DNA of 64,000 bases, taken from assembly GCF_016427605.1 (NCBI RefSeq), contig NZ_JAELXQ010000002.1:558001-622000 (forward strand), in the 5' to 3' direction. A program made the translations under genes and the position numbers. The notes under the pieces were generated by a model. That model did no database searches and was not told where the DNA came from. It saw only the letters and a program-made list of their open reading frames with translations. This document shows positions 47,741 to 56,929 of the stretch, piece by piece. Every line of letters begins with the position of its first letter. Position 1 is the stretch's first letter. The stretch is from Ochrobactrum sp. Q0168 (GTDB lineage Bacteria; Pseudomonadota; Alphaproteobacteria; Rhizobiales; Rhizobiaceae).

Positions 47741-48750
47741 TGACCGCCTCTCCCGTCAGCATTCTGATATTCATTTTACTGGCGGTGGTCGCCTGTGCCG
47801 CGCTTGCCTATGTGCTGTTTTACGACCGGCTGGCCAGCAAAGACCCCGCCTCGCGGCGGCTCGAAACCGTGCGCAATTATGCCGAACGCAGTGTCACCCG
47901 CAGCGAGCGGGATAAAAACACCGATATCCAAAAACGCCGCAAGCTGTTGCAGGACAATATCAAGGATCTCGAAGCGCGGCAGAAGCAGCGCGAGAAGAAC
48001 CAGAAATACCCCCCGCTGCGCATCATGCTGACGCAAGCGGGCCTGAGCATCACGCTGCGCCAGTTCTATATTTATTCCGGCATAACGGCTTTTGTCGGCC
48101 TCCTGATCGGCTTTATTTTCGGCCTGCCGCTTCTGCTTCTTCCCGGCATTGCCATTGCCTGCTTTTTCGGCCTGCCGCGCTGGTTCGTGCTGCAAAAGCG
48201 CAAGCGCCGGCTGAAGAAGTTTCTGGAAGAATTTCCAAACGCGCTCGACGTGATCGTCCGCGCGACCCGGGCGGGTCTGCCGCTCAATGACGGCTTGCGC
48301 CTGATCGCCAGCGAGGCGCTGGAGCCGGTGAAGGGCGAGTTCAAAAAAGTCGTTGAAGCCCAGCAGATGGGTCTCTCGATCCCCGAAGCCGTTGGCAAGA
48401 TGCCCGACAGCATGCCGTGCCCCGAAACCAACTTCTTCGCCATCGTGATCCAGATTCAGGCTCAGGCGGGCGGCAATCTTTCGGAAGCGCTGAATAATCT
48501 CTCCAAGGTACTCCGTGATCGCAAGAAGATGAAAGCGAAGGTCGATGCGCTTTCGATGGAAGCAAAGGCATCGGCAGCCATCATCGGCGCGCTGCCCTTT
48601 ATCGTCATGGTGCTGGTCTATCTGACCAGCCCGCAATATATGACGCTGCTTTTCACCTCATCGACCGGCCATATGCTGCTGGGGATTGCAGCCGTGCTGA
48701 TGGCGACCGGCATTTTCATCATGAAAAACATGATCAATTTCGATATGTGA
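47740..48750 (+). CDS. tadB: Tad pilus inner-membrane platform protein TadB
   Basis: 336 residues. N-terminal membrane helix, a charged coiled segment (about 40-90), and a T2SF domain with two or three C-terminal helices. Conserved platform pattern FPNALDVIVRATRAGLPLNDGLRLIASEALEPVKGEF, and later NFFAIVIQIQAQAGGNLSEALNNLS. Works with TadC and CpaF in pilus extrusion. Confidence 0.94.
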   Translation: MTASPVSILIFILLAVVACAALAYVLFYDRLASKDPASRRLETVRNYAERSVTRSERDKNTDIQKRRKLLQDNIKDLEARQKQREKNQKYPPLRIMLTQAGLSITLRQFYIYSGITAFVGLLIGFIFGLPLLLLPGIAIACFFGLPRWFVLQKRKRRLKKFLEEFPNALDVIVRATRAGLPLNDGLRLIASEALEPVKGEFKKVVEAQQMGLSIPEAVGKMPDSMPCPETNFFAIVIQIQAQAGGNLSEALNNLSKVLRDRKKMKAKVDALSMEAKASAAIIGALPFIVMVLVYLTSPQYMTLLFTSSTGHMLLGIAAVLMATGIFIMKNMINFDM

Positions 48751-48760
48751 GGCGCAGACC

Positions 48761-49762
48761 ATGTTTTCTCTCCTCATCGAAAAACTAAGCGACCCGCTAT
48801 TTCTGATCGCCATGCTGATCACGATTGCGGTCTTTGCCGCCATCGTTACGGTTTTGATGCCCGTCTTCAGTACCAATGCCTTGAAATCCCGGATGAAATC
48901 GGTCGCCACCGAACGCGAGGCGATCCGGACCCGCGAGCGTGCGCGGCTGGCATCGGAAAACGACCGGCGCAACAGCCTGCGGCATCAGCAGAAGCAGGGC
49001 ATCCGCGATTTCGTGGAAAGGCTCGACCTGAAAAAGGCGCTGGCCGACGAAAAGACGATCGCCGCGCTTAGAACTGCCGGTTTTCGCGGGCAGAACCCGC
49101 TCAACATCTTCCTGTTCCTGCGCTTCGTGCTGCCATTCGGCGCGATGACGCTGGCCGCCTTCTACGTTTTCGTGCTCGGCAATCTGCCGGATCATTCGTT
49201 CTTCGTTCGACTGCTCGTGTGCATTATCGCCGGTTATGCCGGGTTTTATGCGCCGAACCTCTATGTTTCCAACAAGGCCGCCAAGCGCAAACAGTCGATC
49301 CGCCGTGCATGGCCCGATGCTCTGGACCTCATGCTGATCTGCGTTGAATCCGGCATGTCGGTCGAAGCTGCCTTTCGGAAGGTGGCCGACGAAATCGGCA
49401 TACAGTCGGTGGAGCTGGCGGAAGAACTGATGCTGACCAATGCGGAATTGTCATTCCTGCCCGAGCGGCGTCAGGCCTATGACAATCTTGCCAGCCGCAC
49501 CGGTGTCGATCAGGTGAAATCGGTTTCGCAGGCGCTGATTCAGGCAGAGCGTTACGGCACGCCCGTGTCGCAGGCGCTCAGAACGTTATCTCAGGAAAGC
49601 CGCGATCTGCGCATGCTGGAGGCGGAAAAGAAAGCGGCGGCCCTGCCGCCGAAACTGACCGTGCCGATGATCGTGTTCTTCCTGCCGGTGCTGTTCATCG
49701 TCATTCTTGGACCGGCCTTCATCCAGATCGCCGCACAAGGCGGGCTCTTCGGCAGTCACTGA
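48761..49762 (+). CDS. tadC: Tad pilus inner-membrane platform protein TadC
   Basis: 333 residues, T2SF family. N-terminal helix, basic linker, helices about 110-155, then the platform pattern WPDALDLMLICVESGMSVEAAFRKVADEIG and VSQALIQAERYGTPVSQALRTLS, with a C-terminal helix. Last gene of the plus-strand Tad arm, 10 bp after tadB, and convergent with tadD. Confidence 0.94.
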   Translation: MFSLLIEKLSDPLFLIAMLITIAVFAAIVTVLMPVFSTNALKSRMKSVATEREAIRTRERARLASENDRRNSLRHQQKQGIRDFVERLDLKKALADEKTIAALRTAGFRGQNPLNIFLFLRFVLPFGAMTLAAFYVFVLGNLPDHSFFVRLLVCIIAGYAGFYAPNLYVSNKAAKRKQSIRRAWPDALDLMLICVESGMSVEAAFRKVADEIGIQSVELAEELMLTNAELSFLPERRQAYDNLASRTGVDQVKSVSQALIQAERYGTPVSQALRTLSQESRDLRMLEAEKKAAALPPKLTVPMIVFFLPVLFIVILGPAFIQIAAQGGLFGSH

Positions 49763-49783
49763 GCTGCCGAAAGCTGAAAGAAA

Positions 49784-50590
49784 TCAGCCCTTCGGCTTGT
49801 CCTTGAGCATGTTCCAGGAATTCTGTTGCGCCAGCATGGAGCGCAGATAATCCGTATTGGCCTTGGCCTGCTGCGGCGAAAGCTCCTGTGCGGCAATGGC
49901 TTCAGCTTCCTGAAAGCGACCCTGCAAGCCAACCGAAAGCGCCAGATTCTGACGCACGCGGCTGTCCGCCCCGGGCAGAGCGGATGCCTGCCGGAAATAG
50001 TTTTCCGCTGACTTGGAATCACCGGCCAGAAGATAGGACATGCCCATATTGGAAAGGATTGACGGCTCGCCCGGCTTGATCTGCAACGCCTTCTGATACA
50101 TGGCGCGGGCCTGATCGCGATTGCCCATCTGGTCGAGAATGGCGCCTTCAGCGGATACGAGTTTCCAGTCTGGATAGGCCGGGTTCTGTGCGCGGCGGAT
50201 GGCATCGAGCGCGGTATCGAACTGGCCTGCACCGGCGAGCGCCTTGCCATAGGCTGCAAGCACCTGCTGATCTTTCGGATAAACAATGACCAGCGCGCGC
50301 ATGACGGCGAGAGCCTGATCGTTGCGCCCCAGCCGGGTCAGAGCGTTGGCATAATTGAGCGCGGTGCCGCGATCCTTCGGATTGCGCTCATATTGAGCGC
50401 CCAGACGGTCCGCCATTGCGGCAAGCTGTGCGTCGTTCATGTGATCGAATGTGGCGGCGGTCTCGACGCGTCGTACCGAACCCGTCGTGGTGCGGTCCAC
50501 CGTGTTGCAGCCGGTGAGCACAAGCGCTGAAAGGATAGAAGCCACGCCAAGGCGGAAACCAGCGCCGCCCATTACCCCGATGTTGAGCAT
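49784..50590 (-). CDS. tadD: TadD: outer-membrane TPR lipoprotein of the Tad locus
   Basis: 268 residues from ATG 50590 (GGAGG just upstream). Lipobox-like LVLTGCNT (Cys about 28), then several tetratricopeptide repeats (NPKDRGTALNYANALTRLGR; KPGEPSILSNMGMSYLLAGD). TadD-type proteins help place the secretin in the outer membrane. It is transcribed against the other Tad genes, from its own promoter region at about 50600-50700. Confidence 0.9.
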   Translation of the reverse strand: MLNIGVMGGAGFRLGVASILSALVLTGCNTVDRTTTGSVRRVETAATFDHMNDAQLAAMADRLGAQYERNPKDRGTALNYANALTRLGRNDQALAVMRALVIVYPKDQQVLAAYGKALAGAGQFDTALDAIRRAQNPAYPDWKLVSAEGAILDQMGNRDQARAMYQKALQIKPGEPSILSNMGMSYLLAGDSKSAENYFRQASALPGADSRVRQNLALSVGLQGRFQEAEAIAAQELSPQQAKANTDYLRSMLAQQNSWNMLKDKPKG

Positions 50591-50669
50591 CCCGCCTCCA
50601 TATGTGGCCGGACATTGCACACCGAATGCCCCGACCCCTCAAGCCCGATTTCCCCTTCATCAATAATCC

Positions 50670-50692
50670 GTTAACCCTAATGATTGGTTAAC
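50670..50692. promoter_or_regulatory. Palindrome GTTAACC-N9-GGTTAAC between tadD and the M17 peptidase gene
   Basis: Perfect 7-bp arms around CTAATGATT. It lies 80 bp from the start codons of both divergent genes, an ideal operator position. The arms contain the TTAACC half-site seen at other Tad promoters in this window. Confidence 0.5.
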
Positions 50693-50771
50693 AAGCCCGG
50701 CATGCACCTGTTTTCAAACGGGTCGAAGCACTCTATCTGTTTTCAAAACTGCCTTGATCAGAAAGAGTGCC

Positions 50772-52148
50772 ATGTCTGTCGAAATCATTGCCCAAAAGTC
50801 GGAACAAAGTCGCCCAATCTGGTTTACGAAAAAGGGAAAGCTGGAAGAAAACACGCTTCCGGCCCATTCCATCGCTTGGGCGAAAGCCCATGATTTCGAC
50901 GGCGACGCGGGCAAGGTTCTGGTTCTGCCGGGACCAGACGGCGCGATCTCCGGCGCGCTGTTCGGCATTGGCGACGGCGTCAAGGGCGCGCAGTCGCAAT
51001 TGCTCGCCGGCAAACTCGCACGCAGCCTGCCGGAGGGCGACTGGCATTTTGAAAACGCTGGCGACGATGCCGCGCTCGCGGCGCTCGCCTTCCTGATGGG
51101 TGGATACAATTTCTCGCGCTACCGCAAGGCCAATGGCAAGACAATCCGCCTTGCTTTGCCGGAGGGCGTCGATGAGGCTGAAACGAAGCGCATCGCCGCT
51201 GCGGTGACGCTCACGCGCGATCTCATCAACACGCCAACCAATGACATGGGGCCCGATGCGCTGGAAAAAGCCGCCCGCGACTTGGCCAGCGAACACAAAG
51301 CGGAAATCAGCGTCACGCAGGGAACCACGCTTCTGGAACGAAACTTCCCGATGATCCATGCGGTCGGGCGCGCAGGCGCGATTGCGCCGCGTCTGATCGA
51401 CCTCACATGGGGCGAGGAAAGCCATCCGAAAGTCACGCTGGTTGGCAAGGGTGTCTGCTTCGACACGGGCGGTCTCGACATCAAGCCCGCAAGCGGGATG
51501 CTGCTCATGAAAAAGGATATGGGCGGCGCGGCCAATGTGCTCGGCCTTGCCTCTCTCATCATGGGCGCGAAGCTGCCGGTGCGTCTGCGCGTTTTGATCC
51601 CGGCGGTCGAGAACTCGATTGCCGGAAATGCCTTCCGACCGGGCGATGTGCTGCAAAGCCGCAAGGGCCTGACCGTCGAAATCGGCAATACCGATGCGGA
51701 AGGCAGGCTGGTACTGGCCGATGCTCTGGCGCTGGCCGACGAGGAAGAGCCGGAATTGCTGATCGACATGGCGACCCTGACCGGCGCGGCCCGTGTGGCG
51801 CTCGGTCCGGACTTGCCGCCCTTCTTCACCCATGATGACGCATTGGCCGAAGCCATCGCCGCCAAGGCCGAGGAAACAGCCGATCCGCTCTGGCGCATGC
51901 CGCTCTGGCAGCCTTATGCGCAGAAACTGTCGTCACGCATTGCCGATATCAACAACGTCACCACCGATGGCTTTGCCGGAGCGGTGACGGCAGCCTTGTT
52001 CCTCAGCCGTTTTGTGGAAAAGGCCAAGGCGCACGTGCATTTCGATATTTTCGGCTGGGTGCCGGTGGAAAAGCCAGCTTCGCCCGTCGGTGGTGAAGCG
52101 CAGGCAATCCGTGCGCTCTACCGGTTGCTCAAGGAGCGCTACGGTTGA
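50772..52148 (+). CDS. Leucyl aminopeptidase family protein (M17)
   Basis: 458 residues. Cytoplasmic two-metal aminopeptidase: GKGVCFDTGGLDIKPASGML carries metal ligands and NTDAEGRLVLADAL is the M17 signature. The N-terminal domain is shorter and different from classical PepA, as in the PepB-like subfamily of alphaproteobacteria. ATG 50772 with GAAAGAG upstream is chosen over the 50754 start. A TAGAGC repeat begins right after its stop. Confidence 0.92.
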   Translation: MSVEIIAQKSEQSRPIWFTKKGKLEENTLPAHSIAWAKAHDFDGDAGKVLVLPGPDGAISGALFGIGDGVKGAQSQLLAGKLARSLPEGDWHFENAGDDAALAALAFLMGGYNFSRYRKANGKTIRLALPEGVDEAETKRIAAAVTLTRDLINTPTNDMGPDALEKAARDLASEHKAEISVTQGTTLLERNFPMIHAVGRAGAIAPRLIDLTWGEESHPKVTLVGKGVCFDTGGLDIKPASGMLLMKKDMGGAANVLGLASLIMGAKLPVRLRVLIPAVENSIAGNAFRPGDVLQSRKGLTVEIGNTDAEGRLVLADALALADEEEPELLIDMATLTGAARVALGPDLPPFFTHDDALAEAIAAKAEETADPLWRMPLWQPYAQKLSSRIADINNVTTDGFAGAVTAALFLSRFVEKAKAHVHFDIFGWVPVEKPASPVGGEAQAIRALYRLLKERYG

Positions 52149-52154
52149 CGGTTA

Positions 52155-52259
52155 TTAGAGCGCGTTTCGATCTGATTGGATCAGATCGGCGCTCTAATTG
52201 TTTGTTTTAACGCGCATCTTTTCCGAAAACCGTTTCACACTTTTCGGGATGCGCTCTAA
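52155..52259. repeat. TAGAGC-type palindromic repeat that supplies the stop of the SH3 protein gene
   Basis: TTAGAGCGC at the start pairs with GCGCTCTAA at 52250-52258. It has an internal GATCTGATTGGATCAGATC hairpin and CCGAAAACCGTTTCACACTTTTCGG. Fills the 107 bp between two convergent genes; the TAG stop of the minus-strand gene lies in the terminal TTAGAGC (minus reading). Confidence 0.75.
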
Positions 52260-52870
52260 TCGAAGACTTCGCCCGGATACACACCCCACAGGTCCGACTG
52301 CCGGATCCAGCCGCGCACGCCGCTGACATCCATACGACACCACTGGCCCGTGCACTGGCGCACGGTGCCGACGACGCCCGGCTCGATATCGGCAGCGACA
52401 GCCGCCGTATCGTTGGCCTCGCGGCGCATGGTGATCATCTTGCCCTTGTCGTTCTTCAACCAGGGCGCAGTGATTGCCGTGCGCTTGCCGGACAGAAGCG
52501 ACTGGTAGACCCAGCCTTCCGTGCCATCGGCATCGCGGATGCGCCGCCAGTTATCATATTCCTGAATGATCTCGACCGGCAGTCCTGACTTCATGAACAG
52601 CCAGGACACCGGATAATCGCGCCCCGGCCCGATGCGCAGATTGACGCGTGCCGGCTTGAGGCTCACGAAGCGGGGCACAGGCAGGCCGCTGGCGCCGGTC
52701 GCCGTGCTGGATGCTTCCGTTTCGGCTGCGTTCACACTGATCGGCGCTACCGCGAACAGCAGCGCCAGACAGGCCGCAAAACCCATGAGAAGGCGCTTTA
52801 CCGATATGCTGTGAGCCAAAAACCTTTGGGGAAGTACTCTATTCACTGCGCCTCTCGCCGTCCTGTTCAT
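52256..52870 (-). CDS. Secreted SH3-domain protein
   Basis: 204 residues with a membrane/signal segment about 27-48 (RLLMGFAACLALLFAVAPISVNA). The remainder has two bacterial SH3-like units: RFVSLKPARVNLRIGPGRDYPVSW with EGWVYQSLLSG, and VVGTVRQCTGQWCRMDVSGVRGWI. Probably a periplasmic cell-wall-associated protein; no enzyme domain. The true start could be lower (TTG 52819 or ATG 52786), since the first 25 residues lie before the signal sequence. The stop codon is donated by the adjoining repeat. Confidence 0.85.
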   Translation of the reverse strand: MNRTARGAVNRVLPQRFLAHSISVKRLLMGFAACLALLFAVAPISVNAAETEASSTATGASGLPVPRFVSLKPARVNLRIGPGRDYPVSWLFMKSGLPVEIIQEYDNWRRIRDADGTEGWVYQSLLSGKRTAITAPWLKNDKGKMITMRREANDTAAVAADIEPGVVGTVRQCTGQWCRMDVSGVRGWIRQSDLWGVYPGEVFD

Positions 52871-53098
52871 TACCCAAGACGGTCATGCCTTCAGCGGAAG
52901 CGTAAACAGCAGGAGCTGCCCGGCATCGTGACCGTCTTGTTCATCGGTCCTGTTTTTCTTTGTCTTTGCCCCGCCGCCTTGATAGAGATGAGCAGCCGAA
53001 GCAATATCCCATATTGCGCCTTCTTGGTTAAGGAGGTCTCAACATGAAGCTTCAGCATATAAGTTTGCCCGGAAACAGGCTCACAAAACGGGGTGGAG

Positions 53099-54103
53099 AT
53101 GTCGAACAAAAAGAAGCCGCTGGTCGTTCTTACGAGAAAACTCCCGGACCCGGTGGAAACCCGAATGCGGGAACTGTTCGACGCGCGTCTCAATATAGAC
53201 GACCACCGTATGAGCCAGCCGGAAATTATCGCCGCGCTGAAAGAGGCCGATGTTCTGGTGCCGTGCATCACCGATGTGATCGACGCCGCCGCCATTGAAC
53301 AGGCCGGCCCCAATCTCAAGCTGATCGCCAATTTCGGCAATGGCGTCGACAATATCGATGTCGCAGCCGCCGCAAAGCGCGGCATTACCGTGACCAATAC
53401 GCCGAATGTTCTGACAGAAGATACAGCCGACATGACGCTGGCGCTGCTTTTGTCGGCACCGCGCCGCCTTGTGGAAGGCGCAAATGTGCTCAATGAGCGC
53501 GACGGCAAATGGCCGGGCTGGTCGCCGACCTGGATGCTGGGACGCCGCATCTGGGGCAAGCGCCTCGGCATTGTCGGTATGGGCCGTATCGGAACCGCCG
53601 TGGCGCGCCGCGCCAAGGCTTTCGGCCTGTCGATCCATTATCACAATCGCAAGCGCGTCAGCCCGCAGGTCGAGGAAGAGCTGGAAGCGACCTATTGGGA
53701 CAGCCTCGACCAGATGCTGGCCCGCATGGATATCATCTCGGTCAATTGCCCTTCGACGCCCGCAACCTTTCACCTGCTGTCGGCCCGTCGCCTCGCGCTG
53801 ATGCAGCCGACGGCCTATCTGGTCAATACGGCGCGCGGTCAGATCATCGATGAAAACGCCTTGATCGAGCTGATCGAGCAGGGCCGGATCGCCGGTGCCG
53901 GGCTGGATGTGTTCGAGAACGAACCGGCGGTCAATCCGCGCCTGCTGGCGCTCGCCGAAAAAGGCAAGGTCGTGCTGCTGCCGCATATGGGCTCAGCCAC
54001 CATCGAAGGCCGCATCGATATGGGCGACAAGGTCATCATCAATATCAAGGCCTTCGTGGATGGGCATCGGACGCCGGATCGGGTGCTGCCCAATCGGATT
54101 TAA
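53099..54103 (+). CDS. D-2-hydroxyacid dehydrogenase (glycerate dehydrogenase/glyoxylate reductase-like)
   Basis: 334 residues. NAD-binding motif GIVGMGRIGTAVARRAKAFG in the middle; catalytic Arg in LVNTARGQIIDE, Glu in GLDVFENEP and His in LLPHMGSAT, all as in GyaR-type glyoxylate reductases. ATG 53099 is used; a GTG at 53093 adds two residues. It is a second hydroxyacid dehydrogenase in this window, of a different subfamily from the ghrA-like one. Followed by a palindromic repeat. Confidence 0.9.
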   Translation: MSNKKKPLVVLTRKLPDPVETRMRELFDARLNIDDHRMSQPEIIAALKEADVLVPCITDVIDAAAIEQAGPNLKLIANFGNGVDNIDVAAAAKRGITVTNTPNVLTEDTADMTLALLLSAPRRLVEGANVLNERDGKWPGWSPTWMLGRRIWGKRLGIVGMGRIGTAVARRAKAFGLSIHYHNRKRVSPQVEEELEATYWDSLDQMLARMDIISVNCPSTPATFHLLSARRLALMQPTAYLVNTARGQIIDENALIELIEQGRIAGAGLDVFENEPAVNPRLLALAEKGKVVLLPHMGSATIEGRIDMGDKVIINIKAFVDGHRTPDRVLPNRI

Positions 54104-54111
54104 TACGACAG

Positions 54112-54240
54112 TTGCATTCTTCGTGATGCCGGGCTGCAAAGAGCAATTTTCTGCGCTCCGGTGCTCACGTACCTTGAAGTACGCTCCGCTCCGGTGCTCG
54201 CAAATCACTCTTTTCGCCACGGCCTGACGAATTTGCAACC
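54112..54240. repeat. Palindromic repeat resembling Bru-RS elements, copy 3
   Basis: Outer GTTGCATTCTTCGTGATGCC mirrors the far end GGCCTGACGAATTTGCAAC. The core GCGCTCCGGTGCTCACGTAC, then GTACGCTCCGCTCCGGTGCTCG, is the reverse complement of the cores at copies 1 and 2. It lies between convergent genes, where it could also act as a bidirectional terminator. Confidence 0.7.
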
Positions 54241-54246
54241 GCCGTA

Positions 54247-55077
54247 CTAAATTCGGCTGTTCGTTTTACCATCGATGAATTTCAGGACCGTATGGGCGTA
54301 GAGCCGGGGATTTTCCACCGGCACGCCATGGCCAGAATCGGGCAGGATGATCAGTTCGGCCCCGGGAATCTGGCTGGCGATGAATTCCGTATGTTCCCGG
54401 GTAATGGCCGTGTCGTGATCGCCGATCACAATGGCCGTGCGCACCGCGATCTTTGATAGCTCATCGTCGGTATAATTGGGTTCATTCGCCCAGAGCGCGT
54501 GGATTTCCTTGTCGATGCTTTCGTAATGGCGAAGCTCGGGGATCGGACGTCCTTCGGCCCGCGCCTCGATATAACCGGTATTGCCCTCCGGCGACACATT
54601 GGCGGCCTGCGCGAACAGGCTCTTCAGCCGCTCCGGGTAACGCATGGCAATATCAAGCCCGATAATGCCGCCATCGCTCCAGCCGACCAGATCGACCTTG
54701 TCGATCTGCAGAAAATCCAGCAGCGCCACATAATCGTCAGCCATCAAGCCATAGGTGAGCGGCTCACTTGTGCGGGTGGAGCGGCCCTGCCCGCGACTGT
54801 CGGCGACGATCACCGTGTGATGACGGGCCAATATCGGCAATTGCGCGTCCCAGACATGCTGGTCGGAGAGACCGCCCGGTATCAGCAGGATCGGCGGACC
54901 CTTGCCGACGATCCGGTAATACATCTCGATACCGTTGACCTCGGCAAAGGCGGCAGGCAATGCAGGGATGGTCACGCGCGCTATCCTTTCGGACGAAACA
55001 GCGGAAGGGATGAGGACAGCAAGACCAAGCGCCACGGCGATAAAGCCTGCCCCCTGAAATATCCTGTTTCCCTTCAT
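54247..55077 (-). CDS. Alpha/beta hydrolase with N-terminal signal/anchor
   Basis: 276 residues. Hydrophobic N-terminus (GFIAVALGLAVLIPSAVSS), then the fold: oxyanion GGLSDQHVW, nucleophile elbow GWSDGG at about 133-138, Asp in VIGDHDTAI and His in LPDSGHGVPVE. The catalytic Ser-Asp-His set is complete. The substrate is unknown; the signal suggests periplasmic or membrane location. AAAGG precedes the ATG. It follows the NlpC/P60 gene in the same direction. Confidence 0.88.
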   Translation of the reverse strand: MKGNRIFQGAGFIAVALGLAVLIPSAVSSERIARVTIPALPAAFAEVNGIEMYYRIVGKGPPILLIPGGLSDQHVWDAQLPILARHHTVIVADSRGQGRSTRTSEPLTYGLMADDYVALLDFLQIDKVDLVGWSDGGIIGLDIAMRYPERLKSLFAQAANVSPEGNTGYIEARAEGRPIPELRHYESIDKEIHALWANEPNYTDDELSKIAVRTAIVIGDHDTAITREHTEFIASQIPGAELIILPDSGHGVPVENPRLYAHTVLKFIDGKTNSRI

Positions 55078-55121
55078 CGGCCCGACCTTTCATGGACCTG
55101 TTTAAAGCAGTCGCTACGCAA

Positions 55122-55994
55122 TCATGGTCTGCGGATCAGCGTCGGCAGATCGTAGAGGTAAGCGATGCGCTTGATCGCATCCTGCAACGGTTCCAGCGTC
55201 ACGGTCATGGTGTGGCCGCTGGCATGGATCAGCATGTCAGGCGCAGCGCAAATCGCGACATGCCCCTTCCAGAACACAAGATCGCCGCGCTGGAGATTGG
55301 AATAATCCGCATTCGGCTCCAGAACTGCGCCCAGCGTATTCTGCTGCATGTCGGAATCACGCAGGACCTTGCGGCCCGCCACCCACATGCAAAGCTGCAC
55401 CAGACCGGAGCAATCGATGCCGAAGCCCGAGGTGCCGCCCCACAGATAGGGCGTGTGCAGCAGCGTTTCCGCCACGCTCACATAATCCGCCGCGTGTTCG
55501 CTGATCGGCGCCAGATGGCTTGCAATCATCGCCTCGCCGCTTTCCAGCACCGCATATTGGGTGCCGCGCGTTTCCGCCGAGCCGACGATCCGCACGCGTG
55601 AGCCAAGCGACAGCGCCTGCGTATGCGGAAAACGCAAATCTGCGCCGGGATAGATAAAGCTTCGCGGCACGATGACCATATGGGTGGCTTCGCCCTGCGG
55701 CTTTTCGATGAACGACGCCGAGACATAGCCCGTATAACCGTCGCGCTCGGCCTGCACCCAGCACCAGCCGTCCATTTCCTCGAAGACGCGCACCGTGTCG
55801 CCATAAATGATCTGTGTCTGGGGTCCGCTGTCCGGGCGCGGCTGCGACCGGAGATCAACCACCGGGGCAGTCACCTGCATCTCGGTTCCGGCGATAAAGC
55901 GGGGAGCCTCCACCTTTCCGGTCAGTCGCTCATCGGCGAGATCGGCGCGATAGGCATTGAGGCGGCGGTCGAGCGTGGTCACATCGGAACTCAT
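55122..55994 (-). CDS. NlpC/P60 family peptidase with bacterial SH3 domains
   Basis: 290 residues. SH3-like domains N-terminally (VTAPVVDLRSQPRPDSGPQT, then VRVFEEMDGWCWVQAERDGY, TGYVSASF), followed by the NlpC/P60 catalytic domain with Cys in FGIDCSGLVQLC and His in HASGHTMTV. Family members cut peptide stems of peptidoglycan; no signal peptide is evident, so it might act on imported muropeptides. It lies 10 bp downstream of a MarR-type regulator gene, probably in one operon. Confidence 0.9.
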   Translation of the reverse strand: MSSDVTTLDRRLNAYRADLADERLTGKVEAPRFIAGTEMQVTAPVVDLRSQPRPDSGPQTQIIYGDTVRVFEEMDGWCWVQAERDGYTGYVSASFIEKPQGEATHMVIVPRSFIYPGADLRFPHTQALSLGSRVRIVGSAETRGTQYAVLESGEAMIASHLAPISEHAADYVSVAETLLHTPYLWGGTSGFGIDCSGLVQLCMWVAGRKVLRDSDMQQNTLGAVLEPNADYSNLQRGDLVFWKGHVAICAAPDMLIHASGHTMTVTLEPLQDAIKRIAYLYDLPTLIRRP

Positions 55995-56004
55995 TGGCAG
56001 ACAC

Positions 56005-56355
56005 TCATAAAGGTAACTCTCTGGCTTTGGCGATCACCAGATCGCCCAGTCGTTCAACATAAAGCGCACCGGCGACTGTTCTCTTCACTAGCACATTTCG
56101 CCGGTCTTTTTCATCACGATGACGGGATAGAAGGTCGAGCGCGCCCATCGTATCGAGCGCGCGCGTGATCACCGGCTTTGTCACATCCAGTTTTGCTGCA
56201 AGCCCGCGCACCGTATGCGGCGGCGGCTCCAGATAGATTGTCAGAAGAATAGCAGTCTGCCGCGTCGTGAGATCGGGCATCTCGTCGCGCACCTGCCCCA
56301 GCGACAGAGTTTTCAATAATGTCAGCGCCTGTATCGGCTTCAACTCGACCGGCAT
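56005..56355 (-). CDS. MarR-family winged-helix regulator
   Basis: 116 residues, shorter than most MarR proteins, keeping the winged helix: LTTRQTAILLTIYLEPPPHTVRGLAAKLDVTKPVITRALDTMGAL (about 29-73) with wing HRDEKDRRNVLVKRT. The N- and C-terminal dimer helices are short. Its 10-bp spacing to the NlpC/P60 gene points to co-transcription. Confidence 0.85.
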   Translation of the reverse strand: MPVELKPIQALTLLKTLSLGQVRDEMPDLTTRQTAILLTIYLEPPPHTVRGLAAKLDVTKPVITRALDTMGALDLLSRHRDEKDRRNVLVKRTVAGALYVERLGDLVIAKARELPL

Positions 56356-56440
56356 CCGCTATCCTCTACGCCAAGGATTGTTTCGGAACCGTTTTATTCA
56401 ACCTGCTTTCCATTCTTCTGGCAAGAACTTTATCGCAGCC

Positions 56441-56468
56441 AACAAAAAAGCGGCCGAAGCCGCTTTTA
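56441..56468 (-). terminator. Rho-independent terminator of irr
   Basis: Stem GCGGC/GCCGC (56450-56454 with 56459-56463) with TTCG-type loop in minus reading, flanked by A- and T-runs. Confidence 0.85.
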
Positions 56469-56491
56469 GAGAAATCCGATGGTTCAAACCG

Positions 56492-56929
56492 TCACTGCGT
56501 CTTGCGACGCAGGCGAACGATGATGTCGACATTGACGATTTCCATGCCTTCCGGTGCGTCGGGCATATTGGCAACCGTCGGCTGACCGCGTTCGCCATGC
56601 GGAATATCGAACACGATATTTTCCCCTTCGAGGAAAAAGTGCTGATGGTCCGAAATATTGGTGTCGAAATAGGTCTTGGAGCCTTCCACCGCGATGATGC
56701 GGAGCATTCCGGCTTCCGTGAACTGGTGCAGCGTGTTGTAAACGGTGGCAAGCGACACCGGCACATCCGCCATGACAGCCTGTTCGTGGAGGTCTTCAGC
56801 GGACAGGTGACGATCACCCTGCGCGAAAATCAGGCTGGCAAGCGCAACGCGCTGGCGCGTCGGACGCAGGCCGCAATCGCGGAGCCGTTCTTCCATAGAG
56901 ACCGTCGAGTGGGTATGTGAAGACTGCAT
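56492..56929 (-). CDS. irr: Iron-responsive Fur-family regulator Irr
   Basis: 145 residues. Fur fold: DNA-binding helix region LRDCGLRPTRQRVALASLIFAQGDRHLSAEDLHEQA, then VSLATVYNTLHQFTEAGML and the metal/heme region SDHQHFFLEGE with HxH. Irr senses heme status in Rhizobiales and represses or activates iron genes. The N-terminal GCPWHD heme motif of Bradyrhizobium Irr is absent, as I would expect in this lineage. ATG 56929 chosen; GTG 56935 is possible. Divergent from fabA, a known alphaproteobacterial arrangement. Confidence 0.94.
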   Translation of the reverse strand: MQSSHTHSTVSMEERLRDCGLRPTRQRVALASLIFAQGDRHLSAEDLHEQAVMADVPVSLATVYNTLHQFTEAGMLRIIAVEGSKTYFDTNISDHQHFFLEGENIVFDIPHGERGQPTVANMPDAPEGMEIVNVDIIVRLRRKTQ

